Source of the DNA: Streptosporangiaceae bacterium
GTDB lineage: Bacteria; Actinomycetota; Actinomycetes; Streptosporangiales; Streptosporangiaceae
NCBI GenBank assembly: GCA_030045295.1
Contig: JASIGD010000595.1
Coordinates: forward strand, 1-8,968
DNA: 8,968 bases
Reading direction: 5' to 3'
Shown: piece after piece, positions 1-6,038 of the stretch
Layout of the letters: each line of letters starts with the position of its first letter
How positions within the stretch are numbered: position 1 is the first letter of the stretch
Translations under genes and position numbers: made by a program
Notes under the pieces: model-generated
What the model saw: the letters and a program-made list of their open reading frames with translations, nothing else
What the model was told of the DNA's origin: nothing
Databases searched by the model: none

Positions 1-31
1 GAACAAGATCAGCAAGTAACGTTTTCGCAGG

Positions 32-104
32 TGCGCCGCCAGGGACTCGAACCCCGAACCCGCGGATTAAGAGTCCGCTGCTCTGCCAGTTGAGCTAGCG
101 GCGC
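32..104 (-). tRNA. tRNA-Lys (anticodon CTT)
   Basis: Read on the minus strand, the sequence folds as a complete 73-base cloverleaf. The acceptor stem GCGCCGC pairs with GCGGCGC, the D arm is GCTC/GAGC, and the anticodon stem GCGGA/TCCGC encloses the loop CTCTTAA. The T arm is CGGGG/CCCTG around TTCGAGT, and the discriminator base is A. Positions 34-36 are CTT, which reads the lysine codon AAG. CCA is not encoded (the genome continues CCT), so CCA addition by the nucleotidyltransferase is needed. The 3' end faces the left edge, so any element integrated in this tRNA would lie outside the window. Confidence 0.97.
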
Positions 105-118
105 GTCAGAACGCTGTG

Positions 119-124
119 ATCGTA
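119..124 (-). promoter_or_regulatory. Candidate -10 box of the tRNA-Lys promoter
   Basis: The minus strand reads TACGAT here, matching the actinobacterial TANNNT -10 pattern. It sits 14 bases before the mature tRNA 5' end, a plausible distance for a short 5' leader. No convincing -35 hexamer is found at standard spacing. The assignment rests on position and the -10 match only. Confidence 0.4.
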
Positions 125-187
125 GCAGTAATCGGCAGGCCAAGGCGAATCACGGCTCGTGGTCTCTGGCTGAACGGCAGTTGGGAT

Positions 188-225
188 GTTCGGAAGAAAA
201 GAATGAGTAAACCGATATTCCGAAC
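188..225. repeat. Perfect 8-bp inverted repeat GTTCGGAA / TTCCGAAC
   Basis: GTTCGGAA at 188-195 and TTCCGAAC at 218-225 are exact reverse complements separated by 22 bases of unusually AT-rich sequence (GAAAAGAATGAG, then TAAACCGATA). The arm centres are 30 bases apart, close to three helical turns, which would suit a dimeric or paired regulator. It lies between the divergent tRNA and acyltransferase genes, so it may be an operator, a promoter region or a weak hairpin. The protein that would bind is unknown. Confidence 0.4.
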
Positions 226-330
226 GGTCCGTGGTAGCCCTATCAAGGGAAACCTGATGCTCGTCGTGGCCACGTGGTCGCGGTCGGCCCTGAACACGGC
301 ATGGAGGGATGTGAAGACTCGCGGAGGCAT

Positions 331-351
331 ATGCCGGTGACGCGGGCATGA
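331..351 (+). other. Possible six-codon leader ORF (MPVTRA) coupled to the acyltransferase
   Basis: An ATG at 331 is preceded by GGAGG at 323-327 with a 3-base spacer, slightly short. It reads six codons to a TGA at 349-351. This stop overlaps the acyltransferase ATG at 348-350 as ATGA. The acyltransferase start has no Shine-Dalgarno site at normal distance, so ribosomes could load here and restart. The ORF is too short to be judged by composition and may be accidental. Confidence 0.25.
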
Positions 352-2003
352 CCAGTCGTGACGCTGCAGAGTCGGCCGCCGTGCCCGAACCCGCTCAGAC
401 GCCGCAGCCCGCCACAAAACACCTAGCGGGGGCCGGAAGTCGGCTTGCATGGCTCGACGTGCTCCGCGGTGTGGCAGCGCTGTCCGTGGTCTTCAATCAT
501 TTCGGCTACTTCGTCCCTAAGCCGGTGCAGTCCGCCGTGTACCAATGGATCAACCCTGGCGATTACGGCGTTTTCGTATTCTTCATCATCAGCGGATACA
601 TCGTGCCCGCATCGCTGGAGCGCAAGGGCAGCGTGCGGACGTTCTGGATAAGCCGCGTATTCCGGCTCTATCCTCTGTACCTGCTCGCGGTCGGGGTAGC
701 GGTGGCTCTGTGGATGCTCCACGTCGGATCGCTGCGTGGCGAGGGCGCGGACCCGGCGACATCGATCCTCTCCCAGATGCTGATGATGTCGAACGTGCTG
801 GCCGGGGAGAACCTGCCCAACGTCGTGTGGTCGCTCTCCTACGAGATGATCTTCTACCTGCTGCTCACTGCGCTGTTCATGGCTCAGGTCCACCGGCGCA
901 GCAACAGGTACGCGCTGGCCTTCGGCGTCGCGGCCGTCGCGCTCGGCGGCTTGTTGCCGCAGGCGTATTTCACCAACACCGTGTCCAGCCCTCGCATCAT
1001 CGCGCTCGTCGCTGACCTGGTCGTGCTCACCGGGCTGGCTTTCGCGGTCGCCTTGCGCGGCATGCCGCGCCTGGTGGGAGCGGCTCTTGCCGCGATGGTC
1101 GGGCTGACGCTGCTTGCCCTCAACGGCACCTGGTTGTTTCCCTGGGAGGCGCTGTCGATCCTGGCGCTCATGTTCACCGGGACGATGCTGTACCGCGCCC
1201 AGCAGGGCCAGTACCCGTGGCGGAGTGCCATCGCCATCGCGGTCACCGTGGTGGGGCTCGCCATCGCGGCCGGCCTTTGGCACAGCCATGCCAGGGGCAT
1301 GTCACCCCGGGCCGAACTCGTCTGGGAGCGCTGCTGGTTCATGTCCCTCTTGCTGGCCGGCCTGACGTTCGGGGCCGGGCTGCTGTTCCGGAACGTCAGA
1401 TGGCCAGCGGTCCTGACCTGGCTCGGACTGATCAGCTACTCGGTGTACCTGCTGCACCCGGCGCTCATCGAGGTCTACCGTCACGAGACCTGGACGGCCC
1501 ACCATCCGTTCTGGCTGCAATCGCTCGTGGATGCCTTGTTCTTGGTCATCTTGATTGCGGTGTGCTCGCTGACCTACCTTCTCGTCGAGCGGCCCATGCA
1601 GAACGTCGGCCGTCGGCTGGGTCGCTGGCTCGACGCCCGGTACGGCCCCGATCGGATTCCCGGCCGGGCACCCGGAGCTGCGGCCCCCGCCCTGGCCAGT
1701 CCTGCGCGCGCCGAATTATCCGCCGCTTGCCGCATGCTAGTGTCATGGTTCCCTCATCCGTGCCCACGCCGCCCGTACCCGGCCCGCGGCCGGACCCGTT
1801 GCCGTCACCCCGCGAACCGGCTGGTCCTTATCGCGTCTGCCTGGTCTGCCTCGGGAACATCTGCCGGTCGCCCATGGCCGAGACGGTGCTGCGCGCCGCA
1901 CTGGCCGAGTCCGGTCTCGGTGCGGCGGTGGCGGTGGACAGCGCAGGTACCGGGGATTGGCATATCGGCAGCCGGATGTACGCGCCGGCCCGGGCGGCGC
2001 TAG
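348..2003 (+). CDS. Acyltransferase family 3 (OatA/NodX-like) integral membrane protein, with aberrant C-terminal run-on
   Basis: Members of this family move acyl groups onto sugars or other small acceptors at the cytoplasmic membrane. The acceptor cannot be predicted here. Residues 35-51 (LDVLRGVAALSVVFNH) carry the family N-terminal motif with conserved His51. FFIISGY (78-84), FWISRVFRLYPLY (99-111), WSLSYEMIFY (161-170), ISYSVYLLHP (362-371) and LVERP (412-416) follow, with about ten hydrophobic helices. The domain is complete by about residue 420. After that the frame stays open to a TAG at 2001-2003. Residues from about 467 to 551 are a Cys/Arg/Trp-rich out-of-frame reading of the phosphatase gene. 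No SGNH domain is attached. The native protein is probably about 430-465 residues, so a lost stop or an indel near 1650-1740 is possible. The ATG at 348 is the only in-frame start after the TGA at 312; GTG at 381 is an alternative. A rare TTA leucine codon occurs in the tail at 1716. Confidence 0.85.
   Translation: MTSRDAAESAAVPEPAQTPQPATKHLAGAGSRLAWLDVLRGVAALSVVFNHFGYFVPKPVQSAVYQWINPGDYGVFVFFIISGYIVPASLERKGSVRTFWISRVFRLYPLYLLAVGVAVALWMLHVGSLRGEGADPATSILSQMLMMSNVLAGENLPNVVWSLSYEMIFYLLLTALFMAQVHRRSNRYALAFGVAAVALGGLLPQAYFTNTVSSPRIIALVADLVVLTGLAFAVALRGMPRLVGAALAAMVGLTLLALNGTWLFPWEALSILALMFTGTMLYRAQQGQYPWRSAIAIAVTVVGLAIAAGLWHSHARGMSPRAELVWERCWFMSLLLAGLTFGAGLLFRNVRWPAVLTWLGLISYSVYLLHPALIEVYRHETWTAHHPFWLQSLVDALFLVILIAVCSLTYLLVERPMQNVGRRLGRWLDARYGPDRIPGRAPGAAAPALASPARAELSAACRMLVSWFPHPCPRRPYPARGRTRCRHPANRLVLIASAWSASGTSAGRPWPRRCCAPHWPSPVSVRRWRWTAQVPGIGISAAGCTRRPGRR
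1738..1743 (+). promoter_or_regulatory. Candidate -10 element TAGTGT before the phosphatase
   Basis: TAGTGT fits TANNNT and lies in a locally AT-richer patch (GAATTATC at 1713-1720, a possible poor -35 region). A start site about 7 bases downstream would fall near 1750, just past the ATG at 1745. That would favour the in-frame GTG at 1760 as the start of a nearly leaderless mRNA. The evidence is weak, because the site also lies inside the open acyltransferase frame. Confidence 0.2.
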
Positions 2004-2308
2004 CCGGCCGCGGATACGACGGCTCGGCCCACCGGGCCAGGCAGTTCCAGGCCTCGTGGCTCGGCAAACGCGACCTGGTCCTGGCCATGGATGCCGACAA
2101 CCTCGCGACCTTGAGGCGGATGGCCGGGGGAGCGGACCGAGACCGGATCCGCTTGTTCGGCGCGGTGGGCGGGCTGGCCGAGACCGGCGACGGCGAAATC
2201 CCCGACCCCTACGGCGGAGGCGCCGCTGACTTCGCCTACGTACTTGACCTGCTCGGCGACGCGACGCCAGTCATCGTGGCCCGGCTGACCAGCCTGCTCG
2301 AGCCGTGA
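1745..2308 (+). CDS. Low-molecular-weight protein tyrosine phosphatase (LMW-PTP) family
   Basis: Cytosolic cysteine phosphatase. The P-loop C-x5-R is Cys35-LGNI-Cys40-Arg41 followed by SPMAE. The general-acid loop DPY is at residues 154-156, and the SAGTGDWHIG segment (66-75) is typical. Numbered from ATG 1745 it has 187 residues, of which the first 28 form a Pro-rich extension (about 40% Pro) not needed for the fold. The family is usually about 150-160 residues. No Shine-Dalgarno site precedes 1745, and GTG at 1760 is an equal alternative start. Its TGA overlaps the GTG of the fructosamine-kinase homologue (GTGA), so the two are co-translated. LMW-PTPs dephosphorylate phosphotyrosine, and human LMW-PTP-A also acts as protein-ribulosamine-5-phosphatase. 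Given the neighbour, I infer that glycation repair is at least as likely as tyrosine signalling. Confidence 0.93.
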   Translation: MVPSSVPTPPVPGPRPDPLPSPREPAGPYRVCLVCLGNICRSPMAETVLRAALAESGLGAAVAVDSAGTGDWHIGSRMYAPARAALAGRGYDGSAHRARQFQASWLGKRDLVLAMDADNLATLRRMAGGADRDRIRLFGAVGGLAETGDGEIPDPYGGGAADFAYVLDLLGDATPVIVARLTSLLEP

Positions 2309-3216
2309 GCCCTTCTGGTTCCGCGGCCAGCCTGATCGGGCGGCTGACCGGCCTGCCCGTCCGCCAGGCGCGCGTCGTCGGCTCGCAGCACGGCTACCAG
2401 CACCTCATGATCACGCTCGCCGGCGGACGCCGTGCGTTCGCCAAGGCGTCCGGTGCTGATGCCTCCGACGAGGTGGCGGCCGCGTTCGCGGCCGAGGCAA
2501 ACGGCCTGCGCTGGCTGGCCGGGGCCGCCGCCGTCCCGGTACCCGAAGTGCTGGCCGTCACCCCGTCCGTGCTGGTCATCTCGATGATTCCGCCCGGCCT
2601 CGCTACGCCCGAGGCCGCATTTCAGTTCGGCGCGGACCTTGCCCGGCTGCACGCGGCAGGCGCGGATTATTTCGGCGCGCCGTGGCGCGGGTTCATCGCC
2701 AGCCTGCCGCTGGACAACGTGCCTGTGCCGTCGGGTGGCGCGGCCGGACCGCGTGATAGCGGGTCGGGCTGGCCCGAGTGGTACGCAAACCGCAGGCTGC
2801 TGCCTTTCCTGCGCCGGGCGGTGGATGCGGGAGCGCTGCGGCCCGAGGACGGGCGGCTGGTCGAGGCCGTCATCGACCGGATCGGCTCGCTGGCCGGGCC
2901 GGCCGAACCGCCGAGCCGCATCCATGGCGACTGCTGGGCCGGGAACGTGCTGTGGTCCCGCGGGCGGGGATGGCTCATCGACCCAGCGGCGCACGGCGGC
3001 CACCGTGAGACCGACCTGGCCATGCTGGCCCTGTTCGGCGCGCCCGACCTGGACCGGATGCTGGTCGGCTATAACGACACGGTGCCGCTGGCGGCGGGGT
3101 GGAGGTCGAGGGTCCCGCTGCACCAGCTGCATCCGTTGCTGGTGCACGCGTGCTTGTTCGGCGCCTCGTACCGGGACGGGGTCCGCTCGGCCGCACGCGC
3201 CGCGTTGGCCATCTAG
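2305..3216 (+). CDS. Fructosamine/ribulosamine-3-kinase family protein
   Basis: This is a 303-residue member of the fructosamine-3-kinase (FN3K) family, which has an aminoglycoside-phosphotransferase-like kinase fold and is close to the usual family length. Visible features in order: AFAKAS with Lys47 (ATP-binding), an AEANGLRWL helix with the partnering Glu, the catalytic loop HGDCWAGNVLW with Asp209, and metal-binding Asp226 in LIDPAAHGGHRETDLAML, which is diagnostic of the family. Such kinases phosphorylate O3 of ketoamines on glycated proteins or amines; the phosphoester is unstable and falls off, regenerating the amine. Many bacterial homologues prefer ribulosamines or erythrulosamines to fructosamines. 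The GTG start at 2305 lies within the phosphatase stop (GTGA), giving translational coupling. Substrate specificity cannot be read from the sequence. Confidence 0.93.
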   Translation: MSPSGSAASLIGRLTGLPVRQARVVGSQHGYQHLMITLAGGRRAFAKASGADASDEVAAAFAAEANGLRWLAGAAAVPVPEVLAVTPSVLVISMIPPGLATPEAAFQFGADLARLHAAGADYFGAPWRGFIASLPLDNVPVPSGGAAGPRDSGSGWPEWYANRRLLPFLRRAVDAGALRPEDGRLVEAVIDRIGSLAGPAEPPSRIHGDCWAGNVLWSRGRGWLIDPAAHGGHRETDLAMLALFGAPDLDRMLVGYNDTVPLAAGWRSRVPLHQLHPLLVHACLFGASYRDGVRSAARAALAI

Positions 3217-3228
3217 ACCCCGCGCGCC

Positions 3229-3245
3229 AGCCAGATCTCCTGGCT
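3229..3245. terminator. Hairpin between convergent genes, candidate bidirectional terminator
   Basis: AGCCAG and CTGGCT form a 6-bp stem around ATCTC. The hairpin lies 12 bases after the kinase-family stop and 24 bases beyond the histidine-kinase stop on the other strand. There is no T-tract on either side, as is common in actinobacteria. Position is the main support. Confidence 0.4.
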
Positions 3246-3269
3246 ACGCCGCGGCATCCGGTGGTGCCC

Positions 3270-5153
3270 TCAGCCGCCCGTCCGCTCTCGGACCGTCTGG
3301 CTCATCCACTCCTCGGGTACGTCGACCGTCCTCTCGGCTCCGCCGTTCGTCCCGGTCTCGCCGATGGCCTCCGCCTCGCTGTCCGCAGTCTCGCCGGTAG
3401 CCTCCGCCTCACTGTCCGCGACCTCGCCGGTGGCCTCCGCCTCGTCGGCCGCCACCTCATCGGTCACGTCGGGCTCATCTGCCGTCTGCGGCTGGTCGTC
3501 ATCGTCCGGGTGCTGGCTGTCGAGCGCCTCCGGGGCGAGCGGGAGGGCGATCCGGAACGTCGCGCCCTTACCCGGAGAGCTGCGCACCGAGGCTACGCCG
3601 CCCTGGGCGGTCACCAGGGCGTTAACGATCGCCAGGCCGAGCCCGCTGCCTCCGGTGGAGCGGTTCCTGGCCTGGTCCGCGCGGTAGAACCGCTCGAACA
3701 CGCGGCGCGCCTGCTCCTGCGTCATGCCGGGTCCGTGGTCGATCACGTCGAGAATCACGGCCGGCGTCCGGTCTTTCGTCCGCGGGTCTAGGATCCCGGA
3801 ACTGACCGCCACCTCGATCGGAGTGCCGTCCGGGGTGTGAATGAGTGCGTTGCTCATCAGGTTCCCTATGACCTGGCGCAGCCTGGCCTCGTCGCCGATG
3901 ACCAGGAATGCGGCGCCAGGCTGAACCGACAGCTCAATCGTCCGGGTCGGCGCGAGGAGCCGCGCATCGTGCACCGCGTCGGCGGCCAGCGAGAGCAGGT
4001 CAACCGGCCTACGGGCCAGCGGCCGCTGCTGGTCGAGCCGCGCGAGCAGCAGGAGGTCTTCGACGAGCAGCCCCATCCGGGCGGCTTCCGCCTCCACCCG
4101 GTGCATGATCCTGTCCAGGTCTTCCGCCGTTAGGCCGCCCTCCGCATGCACGGCAGCGGCCTGACCGCTGGTCTCGGTGGATACCACCCCCGCTTGCTCC
4201 GTGTCTTTCTCGTCGGTGCGCTGGACGAGCCCGCCACGCTGGCGGTAGTACTCGGCGAAACCCCGGATCGCCGTCAGTGGCGTACGCAACTCGTGGCTGG
4301 CGTCCGCGATGAACCGGCGCATCCGTTCCTCGGACTGATGCGCCGCCGCTTCGGACTCCTCCTGCGCGTGGAACGCGGTCTCGATCTGGCTCAGCATGGT
4401 ATTCAGCGACCGTCCCAAGCTGCCGATCTCAGTACGCGGATCCCGCTCAGGCACCCGCCGGTTCAGGTGCCCGTCCGCGATCTCCCCGGCGGTTTCCTCG
4501 ATGTCCACCAGCGGCCGCAGGTTCGTCCGCACCACCGCGGCTCCGACCCCCGCCAGCACAAGCAAGATCACGATGCTCACGATGAGGTCGACGCCGGCCA
4601 GCTGCCGGAGGGTGTCGTACACGCTACTCACGTCGGTTCCGAGGACGATGGTGCCGCCGGGAGCAGCGAAGCTGATCACCCGCCAGCGGTCACCGGGCGA
4701 CTGCCCGGGAACCGTAATGGTCAGCCCGTTATTCGAGGCCAGCCGCGCTTGGGTGGACAGCGTGAACTGGGCGGGCGGGACATCGCCCGACGGCAACCCG
4801 CTATACGGGGCAGCCGGCGGGTTCACGATCTGCTGGCTACTGCCCCCGTCCGGAAGCCACCACACCGAGTAGCCGTTTTCCGCCAGCTTTCCCTGAGCCC
4901 CGGGATCCCCGCCCACAGCCTGCGCCGTCAGCTGCTCGAGGCTCCTGAGGTTGTTGTCCGTCTGGCCGAGCAGGTAGGTGCGCATGAAGGTCGCGCCAAC
5001 GATGCTGATGACGACCAGCGCCACCGCGACCAGGGCGAGCATGGCCGCAATCAGCTTGGTCCGCAGCGACGTGCGGGCGGATAGTCGGCGTAGGCTCGCC
5101 CACGGCCGTACCGCCCGGTCGCTGGCCCGGCTGCCCGATTCCTCTGCTGTCAT
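3270..5153 (-). CDS. Two-component sensor histidine kinase (HAMP-HisKA-HATPase)
   Basis: This 627-residue membrane kinase pairs with the response regulator immediately upstream. TM1 is at about 33-56 and an extracytoplasmic sensor at 57-186. TM2 is at 187-209 and HAMP at 210-262. The DHp domain carries phosphoacceptor His287 in ASHELRTP. The ATPase has an N box (RQVIGNLMSNA, 426-436), G1 (DHGPGM, 472-477), an F box (FERFYRAD) and G2 (GGSGLGLAIV, 501-510), so it looks fully active. Two oddities stand out. About 32 residues (309-340, Gln/Thr/Glu-rich) are inserted in the DHp hairpin loop. The domain is followed by an acidic tail of about 85 residues with three 11-residue repeats. The ATG at 5153 was chosen because the frame upstream of it is a shadow of the regulator gene, and this start leaves a 14-base gap to the regulator stop. 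The signal sensed is unknown. Confidence 0.93.
   Translation of the reverse strand: MTAEESGSRASDRAVRPWASLRRLSARTSLRTKLIAAMLALVAVALVVISIVGATFMRTYLLGQTDNNLRSLEQLTAQAVGGDPGAQGKLAENGYSVWWLPDGGSSQQIVNPPAAPYSGLPSGDVPPAQFTLSTQARLASNNGLTITVPGQSPGDRWRVISFAAPGGTIVLGTDVSSVYDTLRQLAGVDLIVSIVILLVLAGVGAAVVRTNLRPLVDIEETAGEIADGHLNRRVPERDPRTEIGSLGRSLNTMLSQIETAFHAQEESEAAAHQSEERMRRFIADASHELRTPLTAIRGFAEYYRQRGGLVQRTDEKDTEQAGVVSTETSGQAAAVHAEGGLTAEDLDRIMHRVEAEAARMGLLVEDLLLLARLDQQRPLARRPVDLLSLAADAVHDARLLAPTRTIELSVQPGAAFLVIGDEARLRQVIGNLMSNALIHTPDGTPIEVAVSSGILDPRTKDRTPAVILDVIDHGPGMTQEQARRVFERFYRADQARNRSTGGSGLGLAIVNALVTAQGGVASVRSSPGKGATFRIALPLAPEALDSQHPDDDDQPQTADEPDVTDEVAADEAEATGEVADSEAEATGETADSEAEAIGETGTNGGAERTVDVPEEWMSQTVRERTGG
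3355..3453 (-). repeat. Three 33-bp tandem repeats in the histidine-kinase C-terminal tail
   Basis: Three adjacent in-frame units of 33 bases encode, from the N-terminal side, AADEAEATGEV, ADSEAEATGET and ADSEAEAIGET. On the plus strand each unit contains GCCTCCGCCTC in a CTCGCCG context. The near-identity of the nucleotide units, including shared third positions, indicates recent duplication. The encoded segment is acidic, Ala/Glu-rich and probably disordered. Copy number would be expected to vary between strains. Confidence 0.85.
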
Positions 5154-5167
5154 GGCCGAACGTAAGC

Positions 5168-5887
5168 CTAAGACGAGGGAAGCCGCAACACGTACCCCAC
5201 ACCCCGCAGGGTGTGGATCAGCCGGGGTTCCTTGGTGTCTACCTTGCGTCGCAGCACCGATACGTACGACTCCACGATGCCGGTATCGCCGCGGAAGTCG
5301 TAGTCCCAGACATGGTCGAGGATCTGCATCTTCGACAGCACCCGGTTCGCATTGCTCATGAAGTACCTGAGCAGCTTGAACTCGGTGGGGGAGAGCTGGA
5401 TCTGCTCGCCACCCCGCCATACTTCGTGGCTTTCCTCGTCAAGCTCGAGGTCGGCGAATGTCAGCCTGGGGGTCGGCTCCACGCCGTCTCCCCTGGTGCG
5501 ACGGAGCACGGCCCGGATCCTCGCGATGACCTCTTCCAGGCTGAAAGGCTTGGTGACGTAGTCATCGCCGCCCAGCGTGAGACCGCGAATCTTGTCGTCG
5601 GTGGCGTCGCGGGCGGTCAGGAAGACGACCGGAATGCGGGCGCCGCCACCGCGAAGACGCCTGATGACGTCGAACCCGTCCATGTCGGGGAGCATCACGT
5701 CGAGCACGATGAGGTCGGGGCGGTGGCGCTGGGCGGCCTGGACCGCTTCGGTTCCGGCCGCCGCCGTGACGACGTCGAAACCCGCGTAGCGCAGGCTGGC
5801 GGACAACAACTCAAGGATGTTGGGCTCGTCTTCGACGACGAGCAGCCTGGCATCCGGTCGCTGCCGCGCGTCGGTCAGCGTGGTCAT
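5168..5887 (-). CDS. OmpR/PhoB-family response regulator
   Basis: This 239-residue two-domain regulator resembles actinobacterial PhoP/TrcR-type proteins. The receiver domain (14-128) has acidic residues Asp20/Glu21, phosphoacceptor Asp63 (VLDVMLPDMDG), Thr91 (FLTARD) and Lys113 (VTKPFSLEE), so all switch residues are present. The C-terminal winged helix (about 141-236) contains LSPTEFKLLRYFMSNANRVL, the recognition region IVESYVSVLRRKVD and the wing LIHTLRGVGYVLR. It is transcribed before its cognate kinase, 14 bases apart, a standard operon. The ATG at 5887 gives a normal family length; no strong Shine-Dalgarno site is present. A candidate self-binding site lies just upstream. The target regulon cannot be inferred. 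Confidence 0.95.
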   Translation of the reverse strand: MTTLTDARQRPDARLLVVEDEPNILELLSASLRYAGFDVVTAAAGTEAVQAAQRHRPDLIVLDVMLPDMDGFDVIRRLRGGGARIPVVFLTARDATDDKIRGLTLGGDDYVTKPFSLEEVIARIRAVLRRTRGDGVEPTPRLTFADLELDEESHEVWRGGEQIQLSPTEFKLLRYFMSNANRVLSKMQILDHVWDYDFRGDTGIVESYVSVLRRKVDTKEPRLIHTLRGVGYVLRLPSS

Positions 5888-5910
5888 ACTGTGTATTCTC
5901 GCGCATCACG

Positions 5911-5926
5911 CTGAGGAAAACCTGAA
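5911..5926 (-). promoter_or_regulatory. Candidate autoregulatory site upstream of the response regulator
   Basis: On the minus strand TTCAGGTTTTCCTCAG contains TCAG twice with an 11-base period, the spacing typical of OmpR/PhoB-family direct-repeat boxes. The same bases also form an imperfect palindrome (AGG-AAAA-CCT core). It lies 24 bases before the regulator start codon. Autoregulation is common in this family, but binding here is inference. Confidence 0.35.
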
Positions 5927-5984
5927 TGCCCGCTGGAGATGGCCTCCGGTCCCGCAAGGAACAACCTGCGGCGCGCAGGGGTAG

Positions 5985-6006
5985 CTCGCTGGCCCTCGCC
6001 AGCGGG
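5985..6006 (-). terminator. Hairpin downstream of the LuxR-type gene
   Basis: CGCTGGC and GCCAGCG form a perfect 7-bp stem around CCTC. One G-T wobble and one further C-G pair extend it to 9 bp. It begins 32 bases past the luxR stop on the minus strand and about 100 bases before the response-regulator start, so it could separate the two transcription units. No T-tract follows. Confidence 0.45.
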
Positions 6007-6038
6007 ACGGGTCAGGACAATTCCGAGTAGGTCGCGTT

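Noticed and set aside
26..104. tRNA 3' end as an attachment site of an integrated element
   Set aside because: No second copy of the tRNA 3' segment and no integrase are seen in the window, and sequence downstream of the tRNA lies outside it.
116..340. 74-codon plus-strand ORF in the tRNA-acyltransferase spacer
   Set aside because: No ribosome binding site, basic Arg/Trp-rich product without motif, and it runs through the AT-rich inverted repeat. Judged non-coding.
423..1289. Long minus-strand ORF opposite the acyltransferase
   Set aside because: Its product is rich in His/Arg/Gln/Asp with no domain, and the opposite strand has clear family motifs throughout. It is an antisense shadow of GC-rich coding sequence.
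1217..1744. Upstream extension of the phosphatase frame into the acyltransferase gene
   Set aside because: The translation is a low-complexity shadow of the acyltransferase, and the phosphatase fold needs only sequence from about 1830. The frame is open by chance.
2236..3147. Minus-strand ORF of 303 codons opposite the fructosamine-kinase gene
   Set aside because: No recognisable motif; Arg/Gln/His-rich shadow of a gene with strong family signatures on the plus strand.
4146..5084. Plus-strand ORF of 312 codons opposite the histidine kinase
   Set aside because: The histidine kinase shows all catalytic boxes on the other strand; this product has no coherent motif.
5154..5420. N-terminal extension of the histidine kinase
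   Set aside because: The extra 89 residues are an out-of-frame reading of the response-regulator gene, and the start at 5153 gives normal kinase topology.
5213..5914. Plus-strand ORF of 233 codons opposite the response regulator
   Set aside because: Shadow ORF; the regulator on the minus strand has every receiver and winged-helix signature.
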